A DNA stretch of 64,000 bases from Novosphingobium sp. (GCA_017745295.1 JAGHZR010000012.1:56100-120099); one strand, 5' to 3'; positions 8,837 through 17,834 are shown, counted from the stretch's first letter. Translations and numbers: made by a program. The notes: generated from the sequence alone by a model not told the origin.

Positions 8837-10507
8837 ATGACTTGTTCTGTGGCCATCGTGGGCGCCGGCCCTACCGCCATCTACACCTTGAATGCCTTGC
8901 TCGCGCTGCGGCCCGCGCCCTTCGAGCTCACTATTTTCGAAAAGCAGCCGTTCATTGGTAAGGGCACGCCCTACCGCCCCGGCTGGAACGATCCGGCGAT
9001 GCTTTCCAACATCGCCAGCATCGAGATACCGCCTCTCGCGACAAGCCTCGTAGCATGGCTGCACGCGCAGAGTTCGGAACGGCTTGCGGGCATGCATATC
9101 GAACAGGCGGCCATTGACGATCGGACTTTCTATCCGCGCGTGGTCTTGGGTGAATTTTTCTCCGAACAGATGGAAATGCTGCTGGAGCAGGCAGCCTCGA
9201 AAGGGATCGTCGTGACCGTGCGCACACGGTGCGAGGTGGTCGATGCCATCAGCGGGCCTGAAGGAATGACCTTGCGTGTCCAACCCCATCGCGGAGAATG
9301 TTTCAAGGTCACCTTCGATCACGTCATTCTTGCCACAGGGCATCAATGGCCGGAGCAACCTGAGGTCAGCCCGGGGTATTTCGCCAGTCCCTGGCCGGCG
9401 AGCGAGATCGAGAAGATCCCGGCGACCCATATTGGCATTCGTGGCTCTTCGCTCACCGCCATAGACGCTGCGGTCGCTTTAGCTGTGGCCCACGGCGATT
9501 TCGTGGAGCCTGAAGACGGCGGGATCACTTATGTCCCTGCGCCGGGCACCGAAGATTTCAAGATGACTATGCTCTCCCGCAAGGGGCTGCTACCGGAGGC
9601 CGACTTCTATTTTCCTATCCCCTATGAGCCCCTATCGATCTGCACCGCAGAAGCGATCGAAGAACTAACCGAGTCTAACGATACTTCGCTTTTGGACCGG
9701 ACGTTCGAGCTGTTCAAACGTGAGCTTGCTGCAGCGGATCCGCCGTACGCGCAAGAAACGCATCTCGCATCGCTCGACCTTGAGGATTTCTGCGAAGGAT
9801 ATTTCAGCCGCCGCTTGTCCAGCGACCCTTTCGAATGGGCTCGGCAAAATCTTGCCGAAGCCCAGCTGAACTATGAAAAGAAGCATGTGGTACGCTGGCG
9901 CTACGCGATCCTTCGCATGCATGAAGTGATCGAGAGCATCGTCCCCTATCTCAGTGATGCCGATTTCCTTCGATTTTCGAGGCACCTCAAGACCGTCTTC
10001 ATTGATGACTATGCCACCGTGCCGCATGAATCGATCCTGCGAATGCTCGCCCTGCATCACGCCGGAAAGCTGGAGTTGGTCGCCGTAGGAGAGGACTACC
10101 AGGTTGATCCGCATGGCGTCTCGAGCGGAGCGCTACTGACGCATGGCTCGACAAAGTTCCATTTCCTGGTCTTCATTGAAGCGACCGGCCAGCGCGCGCT
10201 CTCCGCCAAGGACTTTCCCTTTCCCTCGCTTCGCGAGCAGGGGATCATTCACGACGTGGAAGTCTCGACCGACGGCGGACCCGCGCGAGGTATCGCCATC
10301 GACGACCGGTTTCACCCAATCTCCTCGCAGATCCCGGCAGACCAGCTTTTCTGCGTCAGCCTTCCCTTCATTATGGGGCGGCACCCATTTGTGCAGGGCA
10401 TCACAAGCTCACATGAAATCGGCCAGATCGTGGCCGCTGAACTGGCTGCCGAAATCGGCCAGCGTTGCGTTACCGGCGAAACAGAACAGGAATTGAGCGA
10501 ACGATGA
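8837..10507 (+). CDS. FAD/NAD(P)-binding protein (NAD_binding_9-like)
   Basis: The product is about 556 residues. The N-terminal Rossmann motif is VAIVGAGPTAIYTLNALL, followed by a Glu-containing strand (LTIFEKQPFIGKGTPY). This matches the FAD-NAD(P)-binding family found in several hydroxyacylglutathione- or ornithine-monooxygenase-like proteins of unknown substrate. A second conserved stretch is HVILATGHQWPEQP, the usual ATG-type motif of FAD-dependent NAD(P) proteins. A longer frame starts at 8570, but it runs through the csbD-like gene and its terminator, so ATG 8837 is preferred although its ribosome site is weak. The stop overlaps the next gene as ATGA, so the two are coupled. The reaction is unknown. 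Confidence 0.82.
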   Translation: MTCSVAIVGAGPTAIYTLNALLALRPAPFELTIFEKQPFIGKGTPYRPGWNDPAMLSNIASIEIPPLATSLVAWLHAQSSERLAGMHIEQAAIDDRTFYPRVVLGEFFSEQMEMLLEQAASKGIVVTVRTRCEVVDAISGPEGMTLRVQPHRGECFKVTFDHVILATGHQWPEQPEVSPGYFASPWPASEIEKIPATHIGIRGSSLTAIDAAVALAVAHGDFVEPEDGGITYVPAPGTEDFKMTMLSRKGLLPEADFYFPIPYEPLSICTAEAIEELTESNDTSLLDRTFELFKRELAAADPPYAQETHLASLDLEDFCEGYFSRRLSSDPFEWARQNLAEAQLNYEKKHVVRWRYAILRMHEVIESIVPYLSDADFLRFSRHLKTVFIDDYATVPHESILRMLALHHAGKLELVAVGEDYQVDPHGVSSGALLTHGSTKFHFLVFIEATGQRALSAKDFPFPSLREQGIIHDVEVSTDGGPARGIAIDDRFHPISSQIPADQLFCVSLPFIMGRHPFVQGITSSHEIGQIVAAELAAEIGQRCVTGETEQELSER

Positions 10508-11016
10508 AGCTTTTCGCGATCTATATTGGCGGAGAACACCCCAGTGCAAACATTGAGTTACACGATGTCCGGTTTGTGATCGCTGACAGCATTGAAGATA
10601 CGTTTCCAACCTTGCGGGAGCAATGGTGGGGTGTGCCCAGAAGCCTGCATGTCGATTGCTGGGCCGAGGTCACCGAGGCGGATGGCTTTGAAATTTCACT
10701 GAGCCCCGAACCCTTCGAAGGGCAGGACAAACTCTACTTTGTCAACCTGGGCGGCTACCAACCGGAAGAATTCGCCGAGCGACACCGCAATGTCTTCGTG
10801 GTCGCGCAAAGCGAATCAAAGGCGAAATATCGTGCGCTGAAGATGGTGAAGGGCTGGATCGAGCCACATAAGGACGATCTCTACGAGGCCGAGCACGCCT
10901 ATTGCCTGAGCGAGGGTCCCGTTGGCGAGCGCCTTTTTGTGCACCTCACGCCGATCGACCGGCACGAGCAACCAAGCTTCACCTGTCGCTATATGCCGAT
11001 CAGGAAGGCGAGCTGA
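10504..11016 (+). CDS. DUF1543 domain protein
   Basis: This 170-residue protein opens MKLFAIYIGGEHPSANIELH, the signature start of DUF1543 proteins (a GG..P..NIELHD pattern). A second related half follows at about residues 80-150 (LYFVNLGGYQPEEFAERH). There is no signal peptide or membrane segment. The start codon overlaps the stop of the FAD/NAD(P)-binding gene by 4 bases, so the two are probably co-translated. The biochemical function of DUF1543 is not known, and I do not assign one. Confidence 0.82.
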   Translation: MKLFAIYIGGEHPSANIELHDVRFVIADSIEDTFPTLREQWWGVPRSLHVDCWAEVTEADGFEISLSPEPFEGQDKLYFVNLGGYQPEEFAERHRNVFVVAQSESKAKYRALKMVKGWIEPHKDDLYEAEHAYCLSEGPVGERLFVHLTPIDRHEQPSFTCRYMPIRKAS

Positions 11017-11066
11017 GACAGCTTTCCAGCGAACATTGAATGGCGGGCGACATCTTCTCGTGGAGA

Positions 11067-11369
11067 TTACTCATCTTCCCCGGGAAATTTCGGATCCCGT
11101 TGCGTCCCCGACTGTACGCCCGCTTCTCGCAGCGCACGGTCGTCTGCTCGACCTTTGTATGCCTGGGAGGGGTTTGCCCCCATTCCTCCGCTTGTCTCCA
11201 GATCAGGGCCGGGATCACAGCGCTCGGCCTCCAGCGAGCGAATGCCTTCGGCTGTATCATCTGAGGCTCCGTGTGGGCCAGGCCGACCCATGCGGCGACT
11301 ATCGTTCTGGGTAGTGGGTTGGTCCAATATATTGCGTTGGTCGCGTGGATCGTATTGCGTGCCTTCCAT
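11067..11369 (-). CDS. Small hydrophilic hypothetical protein
   Basis: This protein of about 100 residues begins MEGTQYDPRDQRNILDQP and is rich in Asp, Arg, Gly, Gln and Pro, with no hydrophobic core, so it is likely to be intrinsically disordered. The ATG at 11369 sits behind GAGGAG with about 6 bases of spacing; an upstream in-frame ATG at 11375 is adjacent to that site and is less likely. It converges with the DUF1543 gene. I recognise no family. The good ribosome site and the position near stress genes make a small stress protein plausible. Confidence 0.5.
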   Translation of the reverse strand: MEGTQYDPRDQRNILDQPTTQNDSRRMGRPGPHGASDDTAEGIRSLEAERCDPGPDLETSGGMGANPSQAYKGRADDRALREAGVQSGTQRDPKFPGEDE

Positions 11370-11484
11370 CACCATCTCCTCGTTCCGTAATCCTTAAAAG
11401 CCCGAGATTATGGTTGCGTTTCTGGCCGTCGCAAGATTGCCGCCAGCTTGTGGCTGTCTCAGGACGATGTGAAGCGAAAGCTCT

Positions 11485-11637
11485 CTAAGGTTCCAGCTGG
11501 GGGGAGGCCTCGGCATTGGATCTGTTAAACGGTCGGCGCTCATCTGAGATGACGGAACCCTCAGCTGAACGATACAGTTGATGGTCCTCGAGTTTTGGAT
11601 GGCCCGCAATGACAGCCAGTGTGCGTCCATAACCCAT
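11485..11637 (-). CDS. Very small hypothetical protein (50 residues)
   Basis: The peptide MGYGRTLAVIAGHPKLEDHQ continues to SPQLEP. Its ATG at 11637 is preceded by AAGGAGGAAGACAGAT, one of the best Shine-Dalgarno sequences in the window, with about 8 bases of spacing. A longer frame in the same phase extends upstream to 11880, but that part lies in repeat-containing DNA and looks non-coding. No family was recognised. It is reported because of the ribosome site, not because of homology. Confidence 0.4.
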   Translation of the reverse strand: MGYGRTLAVIAGHPKLEDHQLYRSAEGSVISDERRPFNRSNAEASPQLEP

Positions 11638-11974
11638 ATCTGTCTTCCTCCTTACGGCCGATCTTGAGCGTCTTGATTGTGAAAGCTGCCGGTCGGCTCC
11701 TAGGCAGTATAAATTGCAGGCTGAGCGGCCGGAAAGGGTCGGCTGCGATGGGCAGGGCTTGGGACTTAGCAGCCGTTCACATCGACGTGCGAAGCGACAG
11801 TATAAACCCGTCCGAACCACATGGCTCGATAATCGACGCCGAATGATCAACGCTGTTGGGATGCGCTTCGACAGGCGCACAGAAAATCTTGCTGTCCCAT
11901 GTCACTGCGAAATGTAATCAAATAAATTTTCGGTGAGGAGTGACCGGGGCGCCATGGCGCACGAATAAGGGACC
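11638..11974. other. Intergenic region upstream of the ECF sigma factor
   Basis: I see no convincing gene here; the short frames lack ribosome sites. It holds one copy of the CGRCC-n6-GGTCG repeat at 11721-11744 and an AT-rich stretch around 11915-11930 that probably contains the sigma-factor promoter. I could not identify a specific promoter motif. Confidence 0.5.
11721..11744 (+). repeat. Intergenic palindromic repeat, copy A
   Basis: The unit reads CTGAGCGGCCGGAAAGGGTC then GGCT. It matches the consensus ARCGRCCGnnaDGGTCGGNT seen at 26792, 29270, 31206 and 36552, all on the same strand. The core is the inverted repeat CGRCC...GGTCG. Confidence 0.6.
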
Positions 11975-12586
11975 ATGCGATCGGGTTTCCTTTCGAGATT
12001 GATCTCAAACCCAGCGTCGGGATCGGCGCCGATCAGCGGCGAGCGTCCTTCCCGTTCGACACCGGATAGCTGGAGCGACCTCATGGTCGCCGCCCAAGAC
12101 GGGCATGGTGGAGCCTATCGGCGGCTGCTCGCCGAAATGTCGGAGTGGCTTACGCGTTACTTCCAGCGGCGCCTGCCGCCCGGTGAGGTGGACGACGCTG
12201 TCCAGGAGACACTGCTCGCGATCCACCGGCGCCGTCACACATACGATCCTCAATACCCGCTAGGCCCTTGGTTGGCGGCGATCGCGAAGAACAAGTGGGT
12301 TGACCAGCTCCGCAGCCTTGCCCGCCGGTCGATGGACGAGCTTCCTGACGAGATAGCCGTTGGAGACCACGAATCGGCTGTGATCAGCAGCTCCGTGCTG
12401 GCCAGCCTGCTTGAGGGGCTCCGGCCCGCGCAGGCCCAGGCGATCTTACTGGTCAAGGTGCAGGGTTACAGCGTCGAGGAGGCGTCGAGCCAGATCGGCC
12501 TCTCCTCGTCAGCCGTGAAGATGAATATCCACCGTGGCCTCGCGCGTCTGACGGCCATCATTGAGAAGACGACCGATGTCGAATGA
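11975..12586 (+). CDS. ECF-family RNA polymerase sigma factor
   Basis: This 203-residue protein has an N-terminal tail of about 30 residues. Sigma region 2 follows, with the DDAVQETLLAIHRRRHTYDP helix that binds the -10 element, then YPLGPWLAAIAKNKWVDQLR. Region 4 is the helix-turn-helix GYSVEEASSQIGLSSSAVKM. The start at 11975 follows AAGGGACC; a start at 12083 is possible. It overlaps an NrsF-like anti-sigma gene by 11 bases, the arrangement of the Caulobacter SigF-NrsF pair, where it answers metal or oxidative stress. By analogy this sigma factor is probably held inactive by the following membrane protein until a stress signal arrives. Confidence 0.9.
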   Translation: MRSGFLSRLISNPASGSAPISGERPSRSTPDSWSDLMVAAQDGHGGAYRRLLAEMSEWLTRYFQRRLPPGEVDDAVQETLLAIHRRRHTYDPQYPLGPWLAAIAKNKWVDQLRSLARRSMDELPDEIAVGDHESAVISSSVLASLLEGLRPAQAQAILLVKVQGYSVEEASSQIGLSSSAVKMNIHRGLARLTAIIEKTTDVE

Positions 12587-13217
12587 ATCACTGATCGCAG
12601 AATTGTCGTCGGGCCTCGCTCCCGTCCAGCGTCGCAACATGCTGCGCGAAGGCGTCCTAGTCATCGCCCTTAGCGCGGTGGAGTTGGCACTCTTCCTTGC
12701 CCTCGGCATGATGCGGCCGGACATGCATCACATGGGTGGATCGCCATTCCTGATATGGCGGGTTGGAAGCCTCGGCTTTCTCGCCGTGACCGCCTGCGTG
12801 CTGGCTATCCGCTCCTACTCACCCACCGCTCGGCCTCGTCGTGGCGTGATTCTGGCCTGCGCCCTCGCTATCGCGGCCATCGCCGCCGGCGGACTCGTCG
12901 CGCCTGAGGGCGTGAGCGGTCGGACACTGTTGGAACGTATCGCGCCGGCTAGCGGCATGCTCTGTGCAGCGTCGATCTTCGTGCTCTCGCTACCGATCAT
13001 GGCGCTGCTTGGTGCGCTGATGCGGAGAGCCGCGCCGACCCAGCCCCGCCTAAGTGCGCTCGCCTCCGGCATCGCCGCCGGGACCTGCGGTGCCTTCGTG
13101 TTCGCATTCTGCTGCCCCTTCAATGATCCGCTCTACATCGTGGTTTGGTATACCGTCGGATGCGCGACCGTTGCGGCGGCAGCGCGTTGGCGCCTGCCGC
13201 GGCGTTTCCGCCTCTGA
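12576..13217 (+). CDS. NrsF-family (DUF1109) anti-sigma factor
   Basis: This 213-residue integral membrane protein starts MSNESLIAELSSGLAPVQRR, a short cytoplasmic region expected to hold the sigma factor, followed by about six membrane segments. The segment with CGAFVFAFCCPFNDPLYIVVWY contains the paired cysteines typical of NrsF/DUF1109 proteins, which are needed for sensing in characterised members. It overlaps the sigma gene by 11 bases. The start at 12576 was chosen from this overlap; an in-frame codon at 12561 would extend it by 5 residues. Confidence 0.87.
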   Translation: MSNESLIAELSSGLAPVQRRNMLREGVLVIALSAVELALFLALGMMRPDMHHMGGSPFLIWRVGSLGFLAVTACVLAIRSYSPTARPRRGVILACALAIAAIAAGGLVAPEGVSGRTLLERIAPASGMLCAASIFVLSLPIMALLGALMRRAAPTQPRLSALASGIAAGTCGAFVFAFCCPFNDPLYIVVWYTVGCATVAAAARWRLPRRFRL

Positions 13218-13327
13218 TCTTACCCGAAGCGGCCGCATCTAGGCCGCGCACCGCCTGAATCATTCAACCGACCCGCCCGGATTCCGGGGTTGGAGACGTG
13301 CGCTTGCATCACAGAAAGGAAATCACC

Positions 13328-13909
13328 ATGAAGACTGCCACGGACACGAAGACCCCCGACACCGACTGGCTCAAGACCTATTACTATCTGCGCTTTGCCG
13401 TCTCCGCGATCTGGGTCGCGCTCGCCTTTACGATCGCAAAGGCGATGCCGCCATTGGCAGCGGTGATGCTCGTCGCCTATCCCGCGTGGGACGCGCTCGC
13501 GAACTATCTCGACGCCAGCCGGAGCGGCGGCCTGGCGAGAAACAAGAGCCAGATGTTGAACTTCCTAGTTAGCGTCGGGACCGCCGTCGCTGTTTTGGCC
13601 ACTCTGTCGCACGGCATGCACGCCGTCCTACAGATCTTCGGTGTATGGGCCGTCCTTTCAGGACTGTTCCAACTCCTCACCGGCGTGCGGCGCTGGAAGT
13701 CCTACGGCGCGCAGTGGGCGATGATCCTAAGCGGTGCCCAGTCGGGTCTGGCCGGAGCCCACATGCTTAGTAAGGCAGCCGGACTCGCGCCGGTCAGCAT
13801 CGCCGACATCGCTCCCTATGCGGCGTTCGGTGCCTTCTACTTCCTCATCTCGGCGGTTTCGCTGATCATCAGCGACGCACGCCGACGCTCGAAAGCCGTT
13901 CCGGCCTGA
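13328..13909 (+). CDS. DUF308-like multi-pass membrane protein
   Basis: This 193-residue protein starts at ATG 13328 behind AGAAAGGAAATCACC. It has a short N-terminal cytoplasmic tail, then about six hydrophobic segments (for example FAVSAIWVALAFTIAKAM and VLQIFGVWAVLSGLFQLLTG), and a basic C-terminus. The GVWAVLSGLFQLLTG segment resembles the repeated unit of DUF308/HdeD-type proteins. It lies 110 bases after the sigma/anti-sigma pair and may be a target of that sigma factor, which is inference. The function is unknown. Confidence 0.7.
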   Translation: MKTATDTKTPDTDWLKTYYYLRFAVSAIWVALAFTIAKAMPPLAAVMLVAYPAWDALANYLDASRSGGLARNKSQMLNFLVSVGTAVAVLATLSHGMHAVLQIFGVWAVLSGLFQLLTGVRRWKSYGAQWAMILSGAQSGLAGAHMLSKAAGLAPVSIADIAPYAAFGAFYFLISAVSLIISDARRRSKAVPA

Positions 13910-13946
13910 GCGGCCTACCATTTCTCAGTTGCAAGTCCATTAAAGC

Positions 13947-13975
13947 GCCGGCGGCATTGCCTCACTGCTGCCGGC
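13947..13975 (+). terminator. Terminator-like hairpin after the DUF308-like gene
   Basis: Arms GCCGGCGGCA and TGCTGCCGGC pair with one G-T wobble around a 9-base loop. The T run that follows is weak. It is 38 bases past the stop codon. Confidence 0.5.
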
Positions 13976-14090
13976 TTGCCTGTTCGACGTGGCCATTGAA
14001 GTGCGCCGTCCACAATCTCGCTACGCCAGCGATTGAGCCCGACATGGATAGCGGATGCGCGGCGATGGGATCCGGCTGGAAGAATTTTTG

Positions 14091-15728
14091 ATGAGACGTG
14101 ACCAATCCACTCCGCCCAGCGAATACACTGAGATGCGATATTTCAACCCCCGAACGATGCGCCGTCCAAAACGCTTGATGTTCTTTGTCCCGGCACTCTG
14201 CCTGATGGGCGCGTCGCTTCCCGAAACAGGCATCGTCGTGACGCTTCCGACCTCTGTAGAGAACGGCGCGAGTGGCAGGCTGCTTGTCTTCGCCGAAGCG
14301 GCCACCGCGGCGAATGCCGCCACCGATGTGGTGGATGTGGACGATCCCGACGCGAAGATAGCGGTGGCGGGTTTCGACGTATCGGATTTCGGGCCGGATC
14401 GCCGTGCCACCGTCGACGCCGACAACGTCGCGTTCCCGACCGCGTTCGCCTCGCTTCCGCCGGGCGACTACCGCATGCAGGCCGTGCTCGATCGAAACGG
14501 CGACTACAATTATGTCGGCCGGAGCACTGGCGATCTCGTTTCCAAGGTCGTGACGGTCCGGATCCCACTCACGGCACCTGCCGAGATCGCTCTGGATCAC
14601 GCGGTCGGCCCCGGTGCCGGGCAGTTCGACACGACAGGCTTTCCGCCCGCCGCCATCGAGCAGATAGCCGCCTCGCGCGAACACCTGCAAGACGAGCGCA
14701 TTCTCTCGCCGTTGCTGACACGGTTCAAAGGGACACCGCAGATGGTCAACGCCTGGGTCCTGACGCCTCCCGGATACGATCCGAACTCGAAGACGACATA
14801 TCCGGTGGTCTACACCGCCGGCGGGTTCGGATCGACGCACAAGCTCGACGGCCAGCAGTTGTCCCGCCAATGGCACCTGATGGACATAGGGGTGATCCCG
14901 CCGATGATCTGGGTCGCTTTGGACTTCTCCTCGAAGACTGGCACGACGGAATTCGCCAACAGCGCTAGCAACGGACCATGGGGGGATGCCCTCGTCCGCG
15001 ACGTAATACCTGCGCTGGAGGCTCGCTATCGCATGGATGCGCGGCCGACCGGCCGATTTCTGACCGGGCACAGTTCAGGCGGATGGTTCGCCCTCTGGAC
15101 CATGGTCAGCCATCCCGAAATGTTCGGCGGGGCCTGGCCGACATCGCCCGATCCTTCCGACTTCCAGGACTTCCTGGGTGTGAACCTCTACACCCCGGGA
15201 GCCAACCTATACCGCGACGCGAACGGCGCGCGGCACCCGTTCGAGCGCGCAGGCGGCAAAGTCCGCCTGACCATCGAGGCGGCGGCGCGGCTAGAGACGG
15301 TTCTAGGGCATGACGGCGGGCAACTGCGCTCATTCGAATGGGTGTTCTCGCCGCGCCGCTCGGATGGCACGCCGGCGCAAATGTTCGACCGCGTCACCGG
15401 TGCCGTCGATCCGTCCGTAATGGCCTACTGGCGCGAGCATTACGATATCGCCTACAGGATCGAACATGATTGGCCTCGGCTTCGCGAAGATTTGAACGGC
15501 AAGCTGCACGTGTCCGTCGGCACGGCGGATTCTTACTATCTCGACGGTTCCGTCCGACGTCTGGAAGCTGCCGTCCGCAATGTCGGCGGTCGGGCGGACT
15601 TCACCTACGTGCCTGGCGCCACGCACAGCATCAATGCGGTCTATACGCGCCGCGGCGATCGCAACGGCCTCTGGGTGGAGATGACGCGGGCGATGCTCGC
15701 GATCGCCCGCCCTTCTGGCAATCCATAG
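14091..15728 (+). CDS. Secreted esterase-D-family hydrolase
   Basis: The product has about 545 residues. After a basic N-terminus comes a hydrophobic signal-like segment (MFFVPALCLMGASLP). A beta-rich N-terminal domain follows at about residues 35-190. The PF00756 esterase domain contains YPVVYTAGGFG, the nucleophile elbow GHSSGGW and the late His in PGATHSIN. An export signal and the family point to a periplasmic or outer-membrane carboxylic-ester hydrolase, such as those acting on feruloyl, acyl or enterobactin esters. The start at 14091 has GGAAGA nine bases upstream; 14133 or 14157 would give a shorter, more typical signal peptide. It is followed by the racemase gene after 25 bases. Confidence 0.82.
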   Translation: MRRDQSTPPSEYTEMRYFNPRTMRRPKRLMFFVPALCLMGASLPETGIVVTLPTSVENGASGRLLVFAEAATAANAATDVVDVDDPDAKIAVAGFDVSDFGPDRRATVDADNVAFPTAFASLPPGDYRMQAVLDRNGDYNYVGRSTGDLVSKVVTVRIPLTAPAEIALDHAVGPGAGQFDTTGFPPAAIEQIAASREHLQDERILSPLLTRFKGTPQMVNAWVLTPPGYDPNSKTTYPVVYTAGGFGSTHKLDGQQLSRQWHLMDIGVIPPMIWVALDFSSKTGTTEFANSASNGPWGDALVRDVIPALEARYRMDARPTGRFLTGHSSGGWFALWTMVSHPEMFGGAWPTSPDPSDFQDFLGVNLYTPGANLYRDANGARHPFERAGGKVRLTIEAAARLETVLGHDGGQLRSFEWVFSPRRSDGTPAQMFDRVTGAVDPSVMAYWREHYDIAYRIEHDWPRLREDLNGKLHVSVGTADSYYLDGSVRRLEAAVRNVGGRADFTYVPGATHSINAVYTRRGDRNGLWVEMTRAMLAIARPSGNP

Positions 15729-15753
15729 TCACGTCACCAAAGGAGCGGAAAAC

Positions 15754-16449
15754 ATGCGGACGATCGGCCTCATCGGCGGGATGTCGTGGGAGAGTTCGGC
15801 GGAATACTACCGCATCCTCAACGAAGGCGTGCGGGACCGGTGCGGCCCTACAGCGTCGGCGCGCTGCCTGCTGTGGTCGTTCGACTTCTCCGAGATCGAG
15901 GCGCTTCAGCATCGCGGAGACTGGGACGAGCTCGGCGCCATGATGGTCGATGCGGCGCAACGCCTGGAGGCGGCGGGGTGCGATCTGCTCCTGATCTGCA
16001 CCAACACGATGCATCTGCTTGCACCGCGCATCGAGGCGGGCGTCTCCATTCCGCTGCTCCACATAGCCGATCCGACCGCTGAAGCGATCAAGGCCGCTGG
16101 GCTAAAAAAGGTCGGCCTCCTCGGCACGGCTTTCACGATGGAGCAGGACTTCTACAAGGGGCGGCTCAGCGAGCGAAATGGGCTCACCGCCATCGTGCCG
16201 GGCGACGATGACCGCGCCGTCGTGCACCGGATCATCTATGAGGAACTCGTCGCCGGGAGGATCGAGCCCGCTTCACGCACGGCCTATCGGGAGATCATCG
16301 CGCGCTTGGTGGAGAATGGCGCGGAAGGCATCATCCTTGGATGTACCGAGATCATGCTGCTGATCGATGCCGCGGACAGTCCCGTGCCGATCTTCGACAC
16401 GACCGCCCTGCACGCGCAGGCCGCGATCGCAATCTCTCTTGGAGCTTAG
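15754..16449 (+). CDS. Aspartate/glutamate racemase family protein
   Basis: This 231-residue protein shows the family layout. It begins MRTIGLIGGMSWESSAEYY, with the first catalytic Cys in LLICTNTMH and the second in IILGCTEIMLL. This two-Cys, cofactor-independent architecture interconverts L- and D-amino acids (aspartate or glutamate), and related proteins act on other alpha-substituted acids. The length is normal. The start follows AAAGGAGCGGAAAAC. It is probably co-transcribed with the esterase before it and the protease after it (2-base gap). Confidence 0.9.
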   Translation: MRTIGLIGGMSWESSAEYYRILNEGVRDRCGPTASARCLLWSFDFSEIEALQHRGDWDELGAMMVDAAQRLEAAGCDLLLICTNTMHLLAPRIEAGVSIPLLHIADPTAEAIKAAGLKKVGLLGTAFTMEQDFYKGRLSERNGLTAIVPGDDDRAVVHRIIYEELVAGRIEPASRTAYREIIARLVENGAEGIILGCTEIMLLIDAADSPVPIFDTTALHAQAAIAISLGA

Positions 16450-16451
16450 AC

Positions 16452-17834
16452 ATGTTGCCATGGTTGGCAGTCAAAACCTTACATCGAAAGCAATTCGCTC
16501 CCTGCCGACGTTCTGGAGCCGTTAGGTCGCAGACCCGACAGTTCAGGCTCTCTGCGGCGGCTTTCGGCGCCGTCCTGACCGCATCCACGTCGTCGGCGGA
16601 GGTTTTGCCGGTAGATGCGGCGCTCGCGAAGTGGGACATGGCCGCCGCGCGCTTGCTTGTCGCGACGATGCCGCGAGGGGCGGAGCGCTGCGCTGTCGAG
16701 GGCGAGATCGCCAGCCGCGAGAACCGGCTGGACGAGGCCGAGAGACTGCTTTCGCGCTGCCTATTGTCGCTCGAGAGAACCCGATCGACTCGTGGCCGGG
16801 CGGCGCTCGATGCGCTGGTGGACGTGTATCGCCGCCGGGGCGAATACGGCTATGAAACCGCGCTGCTTGTTCGTTGGCTCGACACCCATGCCAAGACCGG
16901 GGATCTGGAGGAATTCGCGGATCTGCGGAACGAGCTTGGCACGGCCGCAGCCCTGCGCGGAGCGTCGAGACGCGAGCCGACCGGGGACAAGGCCACCGTT
17001 CTGCACGCCTACGTCAATCCGCTGGGAACGCGCAGCGTCGATCTGACGGTCAGGGGCGTCACGCTCCCGTGGATGATCGACACCGGCGCCAACTACTCAG
17101 TGGTTTCAGAGAGCGCTGCCCGGCGCATGGGTTTGAAGATTCGCGATGCCAGCTACCAGGTGGCTGGATCGACGGGCCATACGGTGGCGACGCGACTCTC
17201 CCTCATTGACAGCCTGCCGGTCGGCGGCATGATCCTGCATGACGTGGTGGCGATCGTGGTGCCGGACGAGGGGCTGCACATCCGGTCCTCGCGGGCGGAC
17301 TACCAAATCGAGGCGGCGCTCGGATACCCGGCGCTCGCGCAGCTCGGACGGTTCCGGATCGATTCCGACGGGACCTTCGCGATCGATCGCGCCGCACCGC
17401 TCCTTCGATCCGGAGCCGCGCTTTACATGAGCCAGCTCACGCCATTGGCCGAAGTGGAGATATCAGGCACGAAGGGCGTGCTCAGCGTCGATACGGGAGC
17501 GACGCGGACGGAACTCTATGCCAGCTACGCCGACCGGTTCAGGGAGCGTGCGTCAATCTGGACCCGCAAGAAGGATGGGACATCCGGACTGGGCGGTAAT
17601 GCCGAAGGCGACGTGGCGGTCGAACCTCGACTAACGATGGTGGCGGGGGGGCACAGCGTCACCGAAAAGAACGTGAGCATCGCCCTCGTCGGCGATCGGT
17701 CGGCGGCCGTCCTCGGCAACCTCGGTCAGACGTTCCTGACCTTATATGGCAGCTACACCTTCGACTTCCGCTCGATGCGGCTGCAACTCGGTGGTCCGAA
17801 CCACGCCGATAGAATTCCGTCTGACCGGTCCTAG
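16452..17834 (+). CDS. Retropepsin-like aspartic protease
   Basis: The product has about 460 residues. After a basic N-terminus is a hydrophobic stretch (LSAAAFGAVLTASTSSAE) that could be a signal peptide. Residues 50-170 are helical and repeat-like. Two aspartic-protease motifs follow: MIDTGANYSVVSE at about residue 212 and SVDTGATRTELYA at about residue 348. Both halves are in one chain, so the catalytic pair can form within the monomer. The mid-chain spacing fits bacterial retropepsin-like (gag-asp) proteases. GGAG precedes the ATG at 16452, two bases after the racemase stop. Its location is probably periplasmic and the target is unknown. Confidence 0.82.
   Translation: MLPWLAVKTLHRKQFAPCRRSGAVRSQTRQFRLSAAAFGAVLTASTSSAEVLPVDAALAKWDMAAARLLVATMPRGAERCAVEGEIASRENRLDEAERLLSRCLLSLERTRSTRGRAALDALVDVYRRRGEYGYETALLVRWLDTHAKTGDLEEFADLRNELGTAAALRGASRREPTGDKATVLHAYVNPLGTRSVDLTVRGVTLPWMIDTGANYSVVSESAARRMGLKIRDASYQVAGSTGHTVATRLSLIDSLPVGGMILHDVVAIVVPDEGLHIRSSRADYQIEAALGYPALAQLGRFRIDSDGTFAIDRAAPLLRSGAALYMSQLTPLAEVEISGTKGVLSVDTGATRTELYASYADRFRERASIWTRKKDGTSGLGGNAEGDVAVEPRLTMVAGGHSVTEKNVSIALVGDRSAAVLGNLGQTFLTLYGSYTFDFRSMRLQLGGPNHADRIPSDRS

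Noticed and set aside
8275..8880. Upstream extension of the hybrid kinase frame
   Set aside because: It runs antisense through the csbD-like gene and its terminator, the sequence looks non-coding, and GTG 8274 has a good ribosome site.
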